Assembly (NCBI GenBank): GCA_021647985.1
Contig: JAKITQ010000014.1
Location: 1-62,526 of the forward strand
Direction of reading: 5' to 3'
Length of the DNA: 62,526 bases
Source: Flavobacteriaceae bacterium
GTDB lineage: Bacteria > Bacteroidota > Bacteroidia > Flavobacteriales > Flavobacteriaceae
In this document: positions 62,400 through 62,526 of the stretch, one piece after another
Numbering within the stretch: position 1 is the first letter of the stretch
Layout of the letters: each line of letters begins with the position of its first letter
Notes under the pieces: model-generated
Told to the model about the DNA's origin: nothing
Databases searched by the model: none
Seen by the model: only the letters and a program-made list of their open reading frames with translations
Program-made: the position numbers and the translations under genes

Positions 62400-62526
62400 T
62401 TAACGCATCCACCTATCTAAATTTTCAGCAATAAAGTTATCATCATTTAATTCAGGGTATATAGCATATACTCTATCTATTTCTTTTTTTTGACCAGGAC
62501 TTAATATTTCATTTGGGTTTATTGTA
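62400..62526 (-). CDS. C-terminal fragment of an unidentified protein
   Basis: Open from the window edge to a stop at 62400-62402; 41 full codons. The end reads TINPNEILSPGQKKEIDRVY, then AIYPELNDDNFIAENLDRWMR. The LSPGQKKEIDRVYAIYP pattern recalls the C-terminal edge of astacin/matrixin-like metalloproteases (xLSxGQxxEIxxxY), but the catalytic region lies outside the window. Identity uncertain. Confidence 0.5.
   Translation of the reverse strand, partial: TINPNEILSPGQKKEIDRVYAIYPELNDDNFIAENLDRWMR

Overview
The window looks like a chromosome segment of an AT-rich member of the Bacteroidota, most likely a flavobacterium. Reasons: a SusC/SusD pair, GH97 and GH31 glycosidases, the ftsX-DUF3098-uppP-truB cluster, nuoC and nuoD as separate genes, generally weak Shine-Dalgarno sequences and several TAnnTTTG-type -7 promoter elements. 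No species can be named from the sequence alone.

Layout. (1) 1-11972 is a carbohydrate locus. A SusC/SusD outer-membrane uptake pair and the start of a rhamnulose-phosphate-type aldolase/dehydrogenase lie on the minus strand. An AraC-type regulator is followed divergently by an operon with -4 overlaps (ATGA): a sugar isomerase of the L-arabinose/L-fucose superfamily, a sodium:solute symporter and a large unrecognised lipoprotein. A shared motif (ATCAAAAnGTACA) at the same distance from both promoters suggests that the AraC protein controls both arms. (2) 12080-21422 is a second, minus-strand carbohydrate cluster: GalM-like epimerase lipoprotein, SASA-type esterase, PhoD-like phosphatase, S1 sulfatase and a retaining-type GH97 enzyme. 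(3) 21562-31961 is mostly housekeeping: an IS1380 relic, truB, uppP, DUF3098, ftsX, mce, rbfA, a LolC/E-like permease, dusB, a beta-propeller lipoprotein, lepA and a HEPN protein. (4) 32024-50249 is an energy-metabolism block: nifJ, a ferredoxin, korAB and an 11-gene complex I operon, nuoABCD-HIJKLMN. The NADH module genes nuoEFG are absent from the place where they are expected, so electrons may enter from ferredoxin. (5) 50573-57714 is a glycogen operon, glgA-glgC-glgB, followed by a GH31 alpha-glucosidase. (6) 57715-62526 is a plastic end: an interspersed palindromic repeat split by an IS4-family element, a DUF6249-like gene divergent from an ECF sigma/anti-sigma pair with matching ECF promoters on both sides, a tRNA-Asn, and a GNAT acetyltransferase broken next to that tRNA.

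Two non-coding systems stand out. One is a set of intergenic tracts built of degenerate 7-base units kept in phase for up to 112 bases (GTAGTAA, GTTGAAA and TACCnnn types). They sit after plus-strand stop codons, mainly inside the nuo operon. The other is an interspersed element of about 150 bases, with nested hairpins, a compensatory base change between copies and a CCTGCCGGCAGG palindrome that served as an IS target.

Everything here was read by eye. Family names rest on recalled motifs, and no database search was run.
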